Shown here: piece after piece, positions 61,939 to 64,000 of the stretch
Layout: the number at the start of each line of letters is the position of its first letter
Position numbering within the stretch: position 1 is the first letter of the stretch
Origin: Leeuwenhoekiella blandensis MED217
GTDB lineage: Bacteria > Bacteroidota > Bacteroidia > Flavobacteriales > Flavobacteriaceae
Direction: 5' to 3'
Assembly: GCF_000152985.1 (NCBI RefSeq)
Contig: NZ_CH672395.1
Coordinates: 2,021,687-2,085,686, forward strand
DNA: 64,000 nt
Translations under genes and position numbers: made by a program
The notes under the pieces: model-generated
Seen by the model: the letters and a program-made list of their open reading frames with translations, nothing else
Database searches by the model: none
What the model was told of the DNA's origin: nothing

Positions 61939-64000
61939 TTAGTCTTTATGAGCTCCGTCAAGTACTGCCTGAATTCCTCTCAATGCCACTAAGGCAAACA
62001 GAGGTCTATGATTTAATTCAGTATTCAGTTCGCCTACGGCTTTCTCCAGTAAGAAAGTTTCTAAAAGCACTTGGTAATCTCGTTCCGTATCCGGGATAAG
62101 ATCAGAACCTTTTAAGGTCGAAATATAGCCGTCGAGATAAAAACGCGAAACATAATAATACCAGGCTTCGGCCCAAGCTTCTAAATGGGTTTCGCGGTAA
62201 TCCTCGGCATAATTCTGTTGCATTAAAGGACTATACGCTGCATAATGAAAGGAACGGATCATCGCCGCTACATCACGCAATCCCGAGCGTAAAATGCGGC
62301 GTTCACTAAAGGGACGTGAAGGTTCTCCTTCAAAATTAATGATCACAAAGTCTTTACCCGTCCAGAGCAATTGCCCCAGTTGGAAATCACCATGTGTACG
62401 TATTTTTACCGTATTGATCTTGTGTTTAAACACCCGCTTAAAGCAGTCTAAAACTTCATTTTTACGCTTGAGTACGGCTTCAGCTTCAGCCTGAATGGTT
62501 ACAGGCAAGCTGGGTATAGAACGTCTCAAATTCTCAAAAGCTTCTCGAGTAACGCTTTGCAAGGAAGAATATAAAGAACGCTGGTAATGTAGAGAGAATG
62601 CTTCGTGCTCAAAGCCTTTCAATTCTTCATGGCTTGCCAGCGCTTGATGCATTTGTGCGCTACGTCGCCCTAACAGACTTATGCGCTCTGGGAATAAGCT
62701 TTCTACCAAATCACTTTCGGGCTCTTTTAGGTCTTCAAATAATAAGGGTCTAGTGCGTAAGCCTTTGTCATAATCAGGCTCTAATTCCTGAGCTTGCGTT
62801 TCAATACGTTCCATATAGCGATGGGCCGCATCTTTAGCATTTACCCAACCTGTGCCAACATTGGTCACAAGGTCCTGCATCATACCTAGAACGGCCTCGT
62901 TGCGTTTCTGTGTATAGTACACCAATTTCCCCATATAATCCGGTGTGTTGGCAAATTTGACTGTCTCTGTCAGGTATTGTGAAAGCTCAGCATCAGGGTT
63001 TACTGTGCTATCCAAGCGACGATACAGCTTTAAGAAATAACGATGGTCATAAATGATGGAGGTATTGCTTTGTTTGGATTCTATAATACGCGAACTCACT
63101 TCTTCAATATCCGAATCGGGCGTGATGTTTCCACGTTCAAACGCCAGTTTTTCTTTACCAAATTTTAGCGTAGCCCCGGCTTGTAAACTGTAAAATAATT
63201 GCGCACGGAAGGGTTCGACATACACCGAGTCTACCAGAATACCTGAGCTTTCTTTAAAATGTACTTCGGCTAAAATACCTTTTTGAGGTACCGCTTCCGT
63301 AAGGCTTTCGTATGAATTTGCGATATAACTCACCGGCAGCTGATACATTTCAGGAAGTCCCTCGTTAAAATGTACTTCAACGATCAGGTTTTTGACTAAA
63401 AGATCGTCTTTGGAAAGATCCAACATATTGGTGATTTCCATCGACTGAATGATGCGGCTGGTGTCACCAAACCAGTATTTACTTTTAAAATAGGCCGGCA
63501 AAATTTTGCGTTCCAGCAACTTGATGTTTTTGGCATCAAAAAGCCGTTCCCAGTCAATAGTTTTCACTTGAGGAAGTGGTCCGTCTTGCGATTCACTCTC
63601 GCGTTGCGTCAGGGAGAACCAGTAATAACCGTGTGGAGCAAGTGTAAACAGGTACGGTCTGTTAGTTATTCTAGGAAATTTATTGTGACTGAAAACTTCG
63701 ACAGGAATATAGTCGATATAGTCATCCAATTCCAGTTCTACAGCTTGAGAGAAACGCGATAAATTGGCAAGTACCAAAATGGTCTCGTCTTCATAGCTAC
63801 GTGTAAAAGCCAGAATTTTTGCATTAGAAGGCGATAAAAACTGAATGTCGCCGCGACCAAAAGCTTTAAAGCTTTTACGCATATGCATCACCCGTTTCAT
63901 CCACCACAATAAAGAGGACGGGTTCATTTGCTGTGCTTCAACATTTACCGATTCTGATCGGTACTGCGGATCAATGATCGTAGGTAAATATAGCTTTTGC
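61939..64000 (-). CDS. treS: Trehalose synthase / maltokinase fusion, N-terminus cut by window edge
   Basis: The frame is open to the right edge; the visible 686 residues are the end of a TreS alpha-amylase-type barrel (DPQYRSESVNVEAQQMNPSS, LLWWMKRVMHMRKSFKAFG) plus its C-terminal beta domain, followed by a maltokinase (KTIDWERLFDAKNIKLLERK, and the kinase core IRTHGDFQLGQLLWTGKDFV). TreS interconverts trehalose and maltose; the kinase makes maltose-1-phosphate for the GlgE alpha-glucan route. The fusion fits pathway channelling. GlgE and GlgB would be expected beyond the right edge. Confidence 0.93.
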   Translation of the reverse strand, partial: QKLYLPTIIDPQYRSESVNVEAQQMNPSSLLWWMKRVMHMRKSFKAFGRGDIQFLSPSNAKILAFTRSYEDETILVLANLSRFSQAVELELDDYIDYIPVEVFSHNKFPRITNRPYLFTLAPHGYYWFSLTQRESESQDGPLPQVKTIDWERLFDAKNIKLLERKILPAYFKSKYWFGDTSRIIQSMEITNMLDLSKDDLLVKNLIVEVHFNEGLPEMYQLPVSYIANSYESLTEAVPQKGILAEVHFKESSGILVDSVYVEPFRAQLFYSLQAGATLKFGKEKLAFERGNITPDSDIEEVSSRIIESKQSNTSIIYDHRYFLKLYRRLDSTVNPDAELSQYLTETVKFANTPDYMGKLVYYTQKRNEAVLGMMQDLVTNVGTGWVNAKDAAHRYMERIETQAQELEPDYDKGLRTRPLLFEDLKEPESDLVESLFPERISLLGRRSAQMHQALASHEELKGFEHEAFSLHYQRSLYSSLQSVTREAFENLRRSIPSLPVTIQAEAEAVLKRKNEVLDCFKRVFKHKINTVKIRTHGDFQLGQLLWTGKDFVIINFEGEPSRPFSERRILRSGLRDVAAMIRSFHYAAYSPLMQQNYAEDYRETHLEAWAEAWYYYVSRFYLDGYISTLKGSDLIPDTERDYQVLLETFLLEKAVGELNTELNHRPLFALVALRGIQAVLDGAHKD

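Noticed and set aside
1-64000. CRISPR arrays, insertion sequences or transposase genes
   Set aside because: Reading both strands I saw no spaced direct repeats of CRISPR type and no transposase motifs; the only repeat family noticed is the REP-like group around hisA.

Overview
The window looks like chromosome of a marine-type member of the Flavobacteriaceae (Bacteroidota). The evidence is a PorX-type response regulator of the type IX secretion system, an LpxC-FabZ fusion, a HisB fusion, secreted proteins whose signal peptides end in ..AQ, AT-rich spacers with TAnnTTTG-like -7 boxes, and a pectin-degradation locus. No transposase, phage gene or CRISPR array is visible. Both edges cut a gene.

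Layout. 1-8010: secreted pectin degradation (esterase-pectin methylesterase fusion, GH28, GH3 with PA14, CE8, PL10). 8046-8167: long hairpin and tRNA-Pro(GGG). 8400-19220: small secreted protein, cytochrome c with sugar dehydrogenase, trxB, aroB, proline dehydrogenase, alanine dehydrogenase, tsaE and porX. 19303-26658: HD hydrolase, lpxD, lpxC-fabZ, lpxA, efp, a second lpxD-like gene, an NTF2-like gene and sucD. 26821-32510: five consecutive secreted proteins of unknown function. 32638-37640: fabG, a VWA membrane protein, prohibitin, and two inner-membrane-anchored proteins (OmpA-like and HHH-like). 37755-45780: histidine operon hisG-D-C-B-H-A-F-IE. 46260-59478: C1q-like protein, recQ, agmatine-to-putrescine genes, DEAD-box helicase, GMC oxidoreductase pair, pseudouridine synthase, PepSY protein, MBL hydrolase, EamA transporter and alcohol dehydrogenase. 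59559-64000: DUF3703 protein, MscS channel and a TreS-maltokinase running off the right edge.

Most notable signals. (1) The his operon is preceded by an 18-codon leader ORF with four consecutive His codons, followed by a terminator and a mutually exclusive antiterminator pairing: a complete attenuator readable from sequence. (2) Inside the same operon a small GIY-YIG endonuclease domain sits between hisH and hisA, flanked by two REP-like hairpins in inverted orientation, and is fused in frame to HisA. A further REP-like sequence lies inside the HisA coding region. This looks like a small nuclease-plus-palindrome mobile cassette that entered an essential biosynthetic operon without breaking it. 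(3) The five-gene cluster 26821-32510 is a coherent envelope-associated system with no assignable function.
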